From the IMG/VR virus record IMGVR_UViG_3300044729_001137, positions 1-28,771 of that record: a DNA stretch of 28,771 nt; one strand, written 5' to 3'. Source of the DNA: a virus. This document shows positions 6,076 to 14,225 of this stretch, piece after piece. Within the stretch, counting starts at the first letter, position 1. Each line of letters begins with the position of its first letter. The position numbers and the translations under genes are program-made. The notes beneath the pieces are model-generated. The model was not told the DNA's origin and made no database searches. It saw only the letters and a list, made by a program, of their open reading frames with translations.

Positions 6076-8377
6076 GATCGGTCTTGGTTTTCAACTCACC
6101 GCCAGTGCAACGCAGATGTCTCGCGGCATCAATGCGGGCGTGGTCGAGTTGCAAAAACTGGGCTACGCCGCCAAGCGGACAGCCGCCGATGTTTCGACGC
6201 TGAAGAACATCGAACTGACCCGGCTGTTTATCGGCTCGATCCGTGCCGTGACAAGTGCGATCGGGCAGGCGAACTCGCTGCTGACCGGGTTTGTGAATGA
6301 GTCGGTGTCGATCGGCGAAGAGGCGAGCAAGGCGAACGTGCTGTTTGGTGATGCTGCACTGGCGATCCAAGAGTTCGCAACATCATCTTCGGACATCGGG
6401 CTTTCAAGCCGGGCGGCTTTGCAGGCGTCGGCTTCGTTCGGCAACCTGTTCACTGCGATCGGTCTGGGCCAGGAGCAAGCCGCCGACTATTCGGTCACGC
6501 TGACTAGGCTCGCCGCAGACCTGGCGTCGTTCAACAACACAACGACCGAAGAGGCCGTGGTAGCCCTTGGGGCTGCCCTGCGTGGCGAGTCTGAGCCGAT
6601 TAGGCGATACGGCGTTTTGCTGTCTGATGCAACCCTTAGGCAGACTGCCCTTGCAAACGGCTTCCGAGTCACCGCCGGCGCTCTTGATCCTGCCGTTCGA
6701 GCACAGGCGGCATTCCTGGCGATCTTGCAACAAACGTCGAGCGCTCAAGGCGACTTCACGAGAACCTCGGAATCGCTTGCCAACCAACAGCGAATCCTTG
6801 CGGCTGAGTGGGACAACGTCAGGGCCGCCATCGGTGAAGGCTTGCAGCCAGCATATCGCTCAATCGTGCAAGCCCTGCGCGACTCTCTTCCAGCAATCGA
6901 GCAGGCAGGCAGGCAGATTGCCGTGTTCATCAAGCAGATTGATTTTGGTGCTGTAGTTGGCGGCGCTGTCGATGCTGTGCGATCTCTGGCAAACGTTTTC
7001 GGCGTGGTGATCCAAGTTGCCACGCCGTTGGCTGGAAATCTCTTGCCAGCGATCGGCGGTTACCTCGCATTTATCAACCGGCAGGCGATCGCATCTGGCA
7101 TCGTGGGTCTGGCAAATACGTTTTCCAAGGCTGCAACGGCGTTGACGTTTTACGGCTCTGCGGCCCGCGCTGCTGCGGCTGGCAGTGCGATCCTGGCTGC
7201 GTCTATTCGTTCGCTTCTGATTTCAACAGGCATCGGCGCGGTGGCTGTTGTCATCGGACTTGCTGCCGGTGCCTTGCTTGATTGGGCACTCGCCGGGCGT
7301 GCGGCTGGTTCCGACGTTGTCGCTGCCGTTGACGATGGCACCGAGGCAGCGCGGCAGTTTCAACGCCAGATGCAGCAGGCGACGGCAGCCGCCACCGACT
7401 TCGGCGACAAGGTCACTGCCGTTCTCAAGGTGCCGGGCGAGATCACGATCAACGAGTTCGCCCAGGGCTCGCTTAACGAAGCCCGCTCGTCAATCGTCGC
7501 TCTCGCCAAGGAACTTGGCGGGCTCGATCAGGTGCCGCAGCAGGTGCTTGACTCGTTCCGCGAAATCTCGCAGTTCGCTGGCCAGATCACAAATAAATCA
7601 AACGCTCAGTCGCAGGCTCTCGGGATTGTCAAGGCTGAGTCGGATGCACTGCTGGAAAGCGTGCGGGCGATCACTGAGGCCCGCAAAGCAGAAGCCGAAG
7701 CCACCAAGGCGGCAGCCGATGCCGCCCGTCGTGCTGCCGAGCAGGCAAGCCAGGACGCCCAGCGGCGCGTGCAGTCGCTCGCTGAGTCCGGGTTGACCAC
7801 GTCGGAGCAGTCTCGGATCACGCTTGCTCAAGACTTGCTCGCGGTGCAACGGACGATTGCCGATGCCGAGTCGGCTCTTGCTGCTGCCCGTCAGGCAGGT
7901 GACGCATCAGCGATCCGGCAGGCTCAGGAGCGGCTGCGGCTCACACAGCAGACCGCAGGCGCGGCTCGCCAGCAGGCGATCGACCAAGACCGGCAGCGGC
8001 GGCTGGCGGCTCTCGGAATTGACGAGGCGCTGCTGCGGCCGGCACAGACGCTTGAGGATCAACTGCGGAACGTCGCTCGTGCGTTCCGGCAGGACTTGCT
8101 CGGTCCTGAGCAGGCTCGTGCGGCGGTGCAAAACCTTGCCGCAGACGGCGTCCGCATTCGTCAGGAGTTGGCTGCGGAGTTAGCTCGCCCGTCGCAGCAG
8201 GCTCTCCAGGCGGCGGACATTCGCACGCAGGAAGGCGCATCGCAGCTGCTCGCGTTGGCGACCGGGCGCGAAGATCCGGCGATCGAGCAGCGGCGACAGC
8301 AGCTCAACAAGCTGGACGAAATCCGCCGGGCGCTGGTGGCAGTTGGCATCCAACCCGTAGACATTCTTGGTGGCTAA
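6068..8377 (+). CDS. Tail tape measure protein
   Basis: The longest gene of the window, 769 residues, right after the G/GT genes. The protein is helical and Ala-rich. The first 250 residues carry the conserved part of phage tape measure proteins (VNESVSIGEEASKANVLFG, later SSDIGLSSRAALQASASFGN). Hydrophobic segments occur at about residues 305-420, including SLLISTGIGAVAVVIGLAAG, which may insert into the host membrane. A long coiled coil rich in Ala, Glu, Gln and Arg runs from about 530 to 700. By the rule of about 0.15 nm per residue, the tail would be about 115 nm, as in a siphovirus. The stop overlaps the next start (TAATG). Confidence 0.93.
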   Translation: MAKIGLGFQLTASATQMSRGINAGVVELQKLGYAAKRTAADVSTLKNIELTRLFIGSIRAVTSAIGQANSLLTGFVNESVSIGEEASKANVLFGDAALAIQEFATSSSDIGLSSRAALQASASFGNLFTAIGLGQEQAADYSVTLTRLAADLASFNNTTTEEAVVALGAALRGESEPIRRYGVLLSDATLRQTALANGFRVTAGALDPAVRAQAAFLAILQQTSSAQGDFTRTSESLANQQRILAAEWDNVRAAIGEGLQPAYRSIVQALRDSLPAIEQAGRQIAVFIKQIDFGAVVGGAVDAVRSLANVFGVVIQVATPLAGNLLPAIGGYLAFINRQAIASGIVGLANTFSKAATALTFYGSAARAAAAGSAILAASIRSLLISTGIGAVAVVIGLAAGALLDWALAGRAAGSDVVAAVDDGTEAARQFQRQMQQATAAATDFGDKVTAVLKVPGEITINEFAQGSLNEARSSIVALAKELGGLDQVPQQVLDSFREISQFAGQITNKSNAQSQALGIVKAESDALLESVRAITEARKAEAEATKAAADAARRAAEQASQDAQRRVQSLAESGLTTSEQSRITLAQDLLAVQRTIADAESALAAARQAGDASAIRQAQERLRLTQQTAGAARQQAIDQDRQRRLAALGIDEALLRPAQTLEDQLRNVARAFRQDLLGPEQARAAVQNLAADGVRIRQELAAELARPSQQALQAADIRTQEGASQLLALATGREDPAIEQRRQQLNKLDEIRRALVAVGIQPVDILGG

Positions 8378-9252
8378 TGGCTGTCCTGACCTACCGCGAA
8401 GTCCTGCCCAGGACGTTTCAGCACCGATTCGGCGAGTCGCCGACAGCGGAGATCAAGTATCACGCCACTACGGACGGGCCGACGCCGACGCAGACGGTGC
8501 TGAACACGATCGGCATCTTCCACGGAGCGGCACACCCCGAGTATTCGTATCTCCTCTGCACTGAAGGCAGTCTCAACGAACTCGACCGCTTTCATGCCGA
8601 GGTGACGTACAGCTACGAGGTGCCGGCGCAGGGTACGGAGGACAGCGACCCGAATCCGCTGGCCCGTGCCGACGTGTGGAGTTTCTCAACCGGCGGCGCG
8701 GCTATCCCGGCTCTCGCTTACTACGAGGGCAGCGGCAACGGGAACATTCGGCCGTTGGTGAACTCCGCATTTGACTTCATCGAAACAGCGATGACCGAAG
8801 AGGCAGAACTGCGGGCGACGATCAGCGGCAACCGGGCGATCTTTCCGGTTGGCTTGGCGGTCCAGGTCACGAACGCCGTGAACTCCGATGCGTTCCTCGG
8901 GGCTGCCGCGTTCCAGTGGAAGTGTCAGGGGATCAGCGGTCAGCAGCAGGTCGAGATCGTCAACGGTGCCGAGATCAAATACTACAGCGTGAGCGTCGAA
9001 CTCGCGTACCGTCAAAGCGGCTGGCGGCTCATGCTGCCCGACGTGGGCTGGAACTACATTGAGGCAGGCAAGAAAGAGCGGGCGTTTGTTCTCGACCCCG
9101 AGGACAAGACAACGAAAATCCCGTCTGCCAACGTGGTCGCTCTCAATAGTAATGGCAGCATCAAATCGCCGGGCGTGGCCCCCGACATTCTCTATCGCCG
9201 CGTCCACAAAGAGGTGGCGTTCCAGCCCCTCTTCGGCACGCCGCCGTTCTAA
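8377..9252 (+). CDS. Putative distal tail / baseplate protein
   Basis: Starts at the ATG overlapping the tape measure stop. The 291 residues look like a soluble mixed alpha-beta protein with many aromatic residues (SYSYEVPAQGTEDSDPNPLA, WSFSTGGAAIPALAYYEGSG). I do not recognise a specific domain, but the gene after the tape measure generally encodes the distal tail protein or a tail hub component. The region EVEIVNGAEIKYYSVSVELA-like near residue 190 (QVEIVNGAEIKYYSVSVELA) and the following SGWRLMLPDVGWNYIEAGKK suggest beta strands of a tail adaptor. Function is by position only. Confidence 0.6.
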   Translation: MAVLTYREVLPRTFQHRFGESPTAEIKYHATTDGPTPTQTVLNTIGIFHGAAHPEYSYLLCTEGSLNELDRFHAEVTYSYEVPAQGTEDSDPNPLARADVWSFSTGGAAIPALAYYEGSGNGNIRPLVNSAFDFIETAMTEEAELRATISGNRAIFPVGLAVQVTNAVNSDAFLGAAAFQWKCQGISGQQQVEIVNGAEIKYYSVSVELAYRQSGWRLMLPDVGWNYIEAGKKERAFVLDPEDKTTKIPSANVVALNSNGSIKSPGVAPDILYRRVHKEVAFQPLFGTPPF

Positions 9253-9284
9253 AAGCAGCCCCACAAACACGGTAGGTTGAATCC

Positions 9285-9650
9285 ATGGCTGAGTTCATAG
9301 CACTGCCGGGCACGCTCAATATCTCGCTCACGGTCGGCGATGAATTTGGGATGCTCGCTGATCTCGACATCGACGTGACTTCGTTCACCTGGACGGCGAT
9401 TGTCTACGAGGTGAATACCACGATCTCTTTCGCAAACCCAAGCGGTGTGAACACGCAGGGCACGACCAGGGCGACGTTCACTGTGACCGAGGTGAACGCT
9501 GCCGCTGGTCAGCTAAACCTCTCGCTGACTGAGTTGCAAACGGCAGCGTTCGTGCCCACGACGAAATACCGCTGGTACTTGCGTGGCGTCTCCCCTGCCC
9601 TCGTGACGCGGACGTATCTCTCTGGCACCCTGACGGCGTTTGCCCCATGA
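9285..9650 (+). CDS. Small tail/baseplate protein (BppU-N-like?)
   Basis: A 121-residue beta-rich protein located between the distal tail gene and the fibre. Its first half (LPGTLNISLTVGDEFGMLAD then IDVTSFTWTAIVYE) resembles the N-terminal jelly-roll-like part of upper baseplate proteins that plug fibres onto the tail tip, where a GDxF...V(T/D)L motif is common. The end (KYRWYLRGVSPALVTRTYLS) would be an exposed strand pair. No ribosome site is strong (GTAGGTTG about ten bases upstream). The stop overlaps the fibre start by an ATGA, which couples the two and supports a common structure. Confidence 0.55.
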   Translation: MAEFIALPGTLNISLTVGDEFGMLADLDIDVTSFTWTAIVYEVNTTISFANPSGVNTQGTTRATFTVTEVNAAAGQLNLSLTELQTAAFVPTTKYRWYLRGVSPALVTRTYLSGTLTAFAP

Positions 9651-11254
9651 GCATCAACGTAGTTGTCTCTAGCACCGCTGCGGGCGTGAGCGTGTCTGGT
9701 GGCACAGCCGTTGCGATCACGGTCGGTGGCGGCATCGGACCGGCGGGGTTCCTCGTGGCTCCCGGCACGGCGACGAACGCTTTCGGCACGTTCCAGTTGA
9801 CCGCTGGCGACGGGATCACGATCTCAACCAGTGCGGCACAGTTTCAGATTGCGTCCTATGGCACCGCCTCCGTGGCAGGCTTCGCCCCGGTTCAATCGGT
9901 GGCGGGCCGCACGGGCAACGTAGTGCTCCAAGCGGCAGACGTGACCGCTGGCACGTTTGCGATTGCTCGCATCCCGACGATTTCATACACGGCGTTGTCG
10001 AATGTCCCGGCGACGTTCAGCCCCTCGGCTCACACTCACTCCACGGCGGACGTTGTTTCGTTCACCGCGTCTGCGGCGGCGGCTGCCCCGGTGCAGAGCG
10101 TGGCAGGTCGCACAGGAGCCATCTCGCTGGCAGCCGCTGACGTGAGCGGGCTGGCGTCCGTGGCGACCAGTGGCTCATACACGAGCCTGTCGAACGTGCC
10201 TACGTCTTTCGCACCGTCTGCCCACACGCATAGCACTGCCGACATCACTGGCATCACGGCATCGTTCGCGGCGGCGAGCCACACGCACGACGCGGCGGCG
10301 ATCGACAGCGGCGTGCTGGACATCGCTCGGATTCCCACGATCGGCTACACGGCTCTTAGCGGAGTGCCGAGTACGTTCGCCCCCGAGCCTCACACGCACT
10401 CCACGAGCGACGTGGTGGGGCTCACGGCGACGTTCTCGCAGGTTGGGCATACGCACGACTATGCGGCCACCAGCCATACGCACGACGCCGCTAACGTGAC
10501 GAGCGGGACGTTTGATGTGGCCCGTATTCCCGCGATCTCATACACCGCGTTGTCGAATGTGCCGCTGACGTTCCAGCCGGTGACGCATACCCACGATTAC
10601 GCAGCGTCGATCCACACCCACTCCACGAGCGACATTACCGGCTACTCGTCTCTGCCGGCTCAGGCGGGGGCGAATGGCCCGCTTGTGAGTAACGGCACGG
10701 CGGCGACCTGGGCAACGCGGTACAGCGTCGTCGATCCGGTGCTGATTCAAGGCGCGGGCATGACGTTCACCCGCGATACGTCGGCGGGCTCGATCACGGT
10801 AGCGTTTGCCGGCGGCACCTCGGGGATCGTGGTGAGCAGTGCCACGCCGCAAGCTCTTGGCGTTGCAGCGGCTGGCTCCAGCGGTGACGCCTCGCGGGCG
10901 GATCACGTTCACGCGATGCCATCGGCGGCAGATGTTGGGGCGGCTGCATCCTCCCATACCCACGCGGCGGGCGACATCACGAGCGGGACACTCGACATCG
11001 CCCGCATCCCGACGATCGGCTACACCGCCCTGAGCGGCGTTCCGCTCACGTTCGCGCCGGAAGCCCACACCCACACGACCACCGACATCACTGGCTACAC
11101 GCTCACGAGCGTCAACGGGCTATCCGGCTCGGTCACGATTGCCGCAGGTGATAACGTGACGGTCTCGACGGCATCGAGCACGATCACGATCGCTGCTGGC
11201 GGTGGTGGCAGTGGAGACGGCGGCGGTATCGGAATGTCCTACCTGTTCAGTTGA
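9647..11254 (+). CDS. Repetitive tail fibre with HTH-box metal-type repeats
   Basis: The ATGA overlap with the preceding gene sets the start. The 535 residues are built of repeats of the form ARIPTIxYTALSxVPxTFxPxxHTHSTxDI, occurring about seven times in part or whole, with HTHS/HTHD boxes that in phage fibres often bind metal ions along the shaft. Two copies of PVQSVAGRTG, typical of fibre shoulder segments, occur near residues 83 and 145. The end is Gly-rich (AAGGGGSGDGGGIGMSYLFS), a possible flexible tip. Fibres contact the host surface, and the repeat count can change by recombination. Confidence 0.88.
   Translation: MSINVVVSSTAAGVSVSGGTAVAITVGGGIGPAGFLVAPGTATNAFGTFQLTAGDGITISTSAAQFQIASYGTASVAGFAPVQSVAGRTGNVVLQAADVTAGTFAIARIPTISYTALSNVPATFSPSAHTHSTADVVSFTASAAAAAPVQSVAGRTGAISLAAADVSGLASVATSGSYTSLSNVPTSFAPSAHTHSTADITGITASFAAASHTHDAAAIDSGVLDIARIPTIGYTALSGVPSTFAPEPHTHSTSDVVGLTATFSQVGHTHDYAATSHTHDAANVTSGTFDVARIPAISYTALSNVPLTFQPVTHTHDYAASIHTHSTSDITGYSSLPAQAGANGPLVSNGTAATWATRYSVVDPVLIQGAGMTFTRDTSAGSITVAFAGGTSGIVVSSATPQALGVAAAGSSGDASRADHVHAMPSAADVGAAASSHTHAAGDITSGTLDIARIPTIGYTALSGVPLTFAPEAHTHTTTDITGYTLTSVNGLSGSVTIAAGDNVTVSTASSTITIAAGGGGSGDGGGIGMSYLFS
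9955..11095 (+). repeat. Degenerate direct repeats within the tail fibre
   Basis: Four blocks of about 80-105 bases recur near 9955-10060, 10316-10425, 10507-10640 and 10990-11095, each encoding ARIPxIxYTALSxVPxTF plus a HTH box. They are similar enough for unequal recombination to change shaft length. Confidence 0.6.
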
Positions 11255-11261
11255 GGTTTTC

Positions 11262-11615
11262 ATGGCTGCCCCGAATATCAAGGCTCCTACGTCGATCACG
11301 CTTAGGCAGTTCTCCTCGACGGTCGGAACTGCCGCGATCACGCTCGTGACCTGCGCCGCCGATCGTGCGGTGAAAGTCTCGACGCTGTTTGCCGCGAACG
11401 TGCAGGGTTCAAATGCGGGCGACATCACGATTCGCGTCTCCGATGGCACGGCGACTCACGCCGTTTGCTCCACGGTCAGCGTTCCCGCCGACGCCTCGTT
11501 GATCGTGGTCGACCGCAACTCGCCGGTCTATCTTGAAGAAGGCGACCGCATCGAGGCGATCGCGTCCGCGACCGGCACGATTCAGATCGTGGGATCGTTT
11601 GAAGAAATCGCCTAA
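11262..11615 (+). CDS. Small beta-rich virion protein
   Basis: The start is ATG after TGAGG; a longer frame begins inside the fibre gene and is not used. At 117 residues it is beta-rich, with NIKAPTSITLRQFSSTVGTA, then VKVSTLFAANVQGS and a final LEEGDRIEAIASATGTIQIV. This type of protein, a single jelly-roll-like domain, is common near fibre genes and may decorate the fibre or baseplate. No clear family is identified. Confidence 0.6.
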   Translation: MAAPNIKAPTSITLRQFSSTVGTAAITLVTCAADRAVKVSTLFAANVQGSNAGDITIRVSDGTATHAVCSTVSVPADASLIVVDRNSPVYLEEGDRIEAIASATGTIQIVGSFEEIA

Positions 11616-11627
11616 CGCGAGGGAGCG

Positions 11628-12038
11628 ATGGCGAAGAAACCAGACGGCGCATCGGCTGGCACCCAGCGGGTGACGTTCACGAAAGGCGCAGCCGAGCGGA
11701 TCGGCAAGGTCGTGCGCGAGGTCGAGGCGGGCAACCGCGACCTGGGGCCGCTGACGTTTGGTCCGCGAGTAGGCGGTACGAGTGGCACGCCGATTCGGCT
11801 TGCGTACTACACGGCTACGTCACATTGGCTCATTGCATTGCCGGGAGCGGCAACCTCGCAAAGCAACACAAAGCAGATTCAGTTTGCTTTTCCAACTGGG
11901 CAAACAGCCGCAACTGCGTTGTGTGTCAATAACATGGCGTTTTTGCCGCTACTGACAACAAACGCGACTGCGGCCACTCGAACGATTCTAGTATTCAAGG
12001 AAGCTGGCGAGTGGCGTCTGATGGGGGCGAAGTCGTGA
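11628..12038 (+). CDS. Hypothetical virion-region protein, 136 aa
   Basis: Preceded by GAGGGAGC five to seven bases before ATG. The 136 residues start with a basic Lys-rich stretch (MAKKPDGASAGTQRVTFTKG), then a helix (AAERIGKVVREVEAGNRDLG), and finish in a beta-like domain (IRLAYYTATSHWLIALPGAA). The gene overlaps the next start by GTGA. No family is clear; position among fibre and RCC1 genes suggests a tail or receptor part, perhaps a tether. The same operon seems to carry the AT-richer propeller gene. Confidence 0.6.
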   Translation: MAKKPDGASAGTQRVTFTKGAAERIGKVVREVEAGNRDLGPLTFGPRVGGTSGTPIRLAYYTATSHWLIALPGAATSQSNTKQIQFAFPTGQTAATALCVNNMAFLPLLTTNATAATRTILVFKEAGEWRLMGAKS

Positions 12039-13597
12039 ACGATGAACTGGCCGCAATGTTGGACGATCCGGCGTACTGGTCGCAAAACCTTCTTCCTCCA
12101 CTGGGACCTTTTTTTCAGCATCACAGCAGTTCGCTGTTCCCGCGTGTTTTTTCTTCTGCTAACTCTCAAACGTATTTCTATCAAGTTCGGACGCACGTTT
12201 TTTCGACAGACGAATGGGCACCAGAAAACGCAGGGCTGCTGGAAGGCACTGGAGTTCCATCTGGTTGGTACTGGCCGACGACGTGGCAGCTTGAGATTTC
12301 TGACTTCATTGCCAGGCGCACATTCTTGACGGCCTGCGATTCAGAGGGGCGCTTTTACGCTTGGGGAGAAGATCCAGATCGTTCTAGTCAAAACGCCATG
12401 GGCCACGGCCCTGACGTTCCATCATGGGACATTACACTTGGCAGCCGTACAAGGCGGTACGGACCAACTAGAGTGTTTGGTGAAAATGCCGAATTGGATG
12501 AAGTGCGTTTTGTCAAGTGCGGGATAGGCTCAGAAGTTGGAGGCAAGTCAACGACGAGCGCATTGACAGAATCAGGCGTTCTCTACATGTCAGGGTCGAA
12601 CGCAAGCGGCTCGCTTGGCGACCCGTCGTCCGGGCCTCGGTACTATCACAAGCCTCTACTTGGATACACATGGAAGACGTACAGTCACGGCGCAAATGGC
12701 ATTATCGCTATTGACTACTTAGGAAACGCATACACTTGGGGACCGTCAATCTTTGCGGGCGACAAGCCGTTCGGAAGCAGGTTTTTTGATGTCCCGACTC
12801 TTGTGCCAAGGGGATTCATTGAAGAACTGACAATTGAGCATCCTGGGTCTGGGTCGTGGGTATTTCTCGGAGTGGACCCGCCGCAGGATGCCTCGGGACG
12901 ACAAGCCACGGTTCAGTTTTCTACGAACAGTGCTGGTCAGGTCACCGACGCCTGGGTATTAGAACCCGGCAGCGGCTATTTGTCTCCTCCGGCACTCAGG
13001 TTTCGTGTTTTAGGAAATGGAGTAGTGCCTATTGTTTCGGCTAGGTTGTTTTCGTCATCTTGGCGAACATGCTTTAGCGACCTCATTAGCTCTCGCGGTG
13101 CTCTAATATCAGAAGATGGGTACATGTATACATTCGGCGTCCTGACCGTCGAGCCTTACGAAACGCCTGTGACGAGTCCTGCTAGGTCAACAATATCGCC
13201 TCGCAAACATCTGTCAACGAGGATTCGTAAGGTGTGCATGGTTGGTGATGTGGTGTTCGCGCTTGGGGAAGATAACGATGTTTATGCGTCTATGGACCCA
13301 TTTGTTTTTCCCGGTATGCAGCAAGGGAAGTTAAGAAAGCTATTTTCTGGAGACTTTGTTGATATTGTTGCAAATGGTAGCGCGGTTATGGTTCTTAATG
13401 AAGACGGCAGGATTTTTGGTGCAGGACAGAATGTGACTGGTGAGCTTGGGGTAGGCGACCGAAACCCGAGAACTACTCTCACGCAAGCTTCTGGGGGCAT
13501 TCGCGCTAAGCGGTTGTTTAACGGCAGATTTGCTAGCTTCGTCGCGCTCCGCGACCAAGCCTATGACGCTGCTGGCAATCCGGTCTATCTAGAGTGA
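12035..13597 (+). CDS. RCC1-repeat beta-propeller protein (likely receptor-binding)
   Basis: The GTG start overlaps the previous stop (GTGA); an earlier start at 12011 would overlap more. The 520 residues contain RCC1-type blades: GRFYAWGEDP, GVLYMSGSNASGSLGD, GNAYTWGPSIF, and GRIFGAGQNVTGELGVGDRN near the C-terminus, each with the W/G-G-x-N-x-x-G-x-L-G pattern. Eukaryotic RCC1 propellers bind chromatin, but in bacterial and phage proteins they usually bind surfaces. Sitting after the fibre, this is the best candidate for a host-recognition propeller. Base composition is clearly AT-richer than its neighbours, with many TTT and AAT codons, a sign of transfer from another source. Confidence 0.82.
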   Translation: MNDELAAMLDDPAYWSQNLLPPLGPFFQHHSSSLFPRVFSSANSQTYFYQVRTHVFSTDEWAPENAGLLEGTGVPSGWYWPTTWQLEISDFIARRTFLTACDSEGRFYAWGEDPDRSSQNAMGHGPDVPSWDITLGSRTRRYGPTRVFGENAELDEVRFVKCGIGSEVGGKSTTSALTESGVLYMSGSNASGSLGDPSSGPRYYHKPLLGYTWKTYSHGANGIIAIDYLGNAYTWGPSIFAGDKPFGSRFFDVPTLVPRGFIEELTIEHPGSGSWVFLGVDPPQDASGRQATVQFSTNSAGQVTDAWVLEPGSGYLSPPALRFRVLGNGVVPIVSARLFSSSWRTCFSDLISSRGALISEDGYMYTFGVLTVEPYETPVTSPARSTISPRKHLSTRIRKVCMVGDVVFALGEDNDVYASMDPFVFPGMQQGKLRKLFSGDFVDIVANGSAVMVLNEDGRIFGAGQNVTGELGVGDRNPRTTLTQASGGIRAKRLFNGRFASFVALRDQAYDAAGNPVYLE

Positions 13598-13602
13598 CGC
13601 CG

Positions 13603-13674
13603 ATGGACATCGACCCGATTGAAGACGATGACCTGATCGGCATCCTGACCGATGACGGCTGGATTCACGGTTGA
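13603..13674 (+). CDS. Possible 23-aa acidic mini-protein
   Basis: ATG six bases after the RCC1 stop, ending in TGA inside TTGACA, 21 bases before the next ATG. The peptide MDIDPIEDDDLIGILTDDGW plus IHG is strongly acidic, which is unusual for chance sequence. It could help translation of the next gene, which lacks a ribosome site, or be a small functional product. No Shine-Dalgarno site is seen. Confidence 0.4.
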   Translation: MDIDPIEDDDLIGILTDDGWIHG

Positions 13675-13695
13675 CACGCCTGCGATGGTGCAGCC

Positions 13696-13977
13696 ATGGG
13701 CGAGACGCACCACTTCTCGATCGACGGCAAAGTGTGGGTAGTTCGCATCACCCGGCTCCGTGGCTCGGCGAACGGATGGACGATCTACGCCGACGAATCC
13801 AAGATTTTGATCGACGAGGGGGCGTGGCGAAAACGCAATCGGGCGAGCCTTGAGTTGCTCGTCCACGAAATCTACCACGCTCTCAATCCGGCGTATGACG
13901 AGCGTGTGGTCACGCAGCACGCGAAGGATCTCGCCAGGATCTTGTGGAAGTTGGGAGTGCGGTTCAAGGAGGAGTGA
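13696..13977 (+). CDS. HEXXH mini-metallopeptidase-like protein
   Basis: The 93 residues are dominated by a gluzincin-like helix: LLVHEIYHALNPAYDE carries HEIYH at 57-61, with His57 and His61 as zinc ligands and Glu58 as the general base; D68/E69 may supply a further ligand. A beta-hairpin lies before it (VWVVRITRLRG, WTIYADESKILID). Such stand-alone HEXXH proteins occur in many phages; their substrate is not known and they may be inactive binding proteins. There is no Shine-Dalgarno site, and the start comes 21 bases after a small ORF. The next gene starts on its stop codon. Confidence 0.75.
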   Translation: MGETHHFSIDGKVWVVRITRLRGSANGWTIYADESKILIDEGAWRKRNRASLELLVHEIYHALNPAYDERVVTQHAKDLARILWKLGVRFKEE

Positions 13978-14225
13978 TGGTGAAGCCCAGCCTGCTTGAT
14001 GAAGTGATGGCGACCGTCGAGGCTCATCGCGTCGGCAACCTCACATGGTTTGAGAAGCTGCCGCCCGACGCTCAGGCGACACTCGACGCGGTGCGGAAGA
14101 CCTACGACCCGAAGACGCACAAGAAACACATCTTCGCACGGGCATTGATTGCGGCAGCCGAGAAACGTGGCATCCCGATAGCACGCGAAAAGCAGGTGAT
14201 CGCATGGCTCGAAAGCAAACCCTAG
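13977..14225 (+). CDS. Hypothetical protein, 82 aa, possible DNA-binding
   Basis: ATG overlaps the previous stop and is preceded by AAGGAGGA, an ideal ribosome site. The protein is a helical, basic domain with the segment WFEKLPPDAQATLDAVRKTY and an end of IAREKQVIAWLESKP, which could be a small helix-turn-helix. No family is secure. It overlaps the metallophosphoesterase gene by 22 bases in a different frame, which favours strict coupling of the two. The role may be to bring the phosphoesterase to DNA, an inference from order only. Confidence 0.65.
   Translation: MVKPSLLDEVMATVEAHRVGNLTWFEKLPPDAQATLDAVRKTYDPKTHKKHIFARALIAAAEKRGIPIAREKQVIAWLESKP

Noticed and set aside
9955-11095. CRISPR-like array
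   Set aside because: The repeats are in frame, vary in length and encode the fibre pattern; no near-identical short repeats with unique spacers exist.
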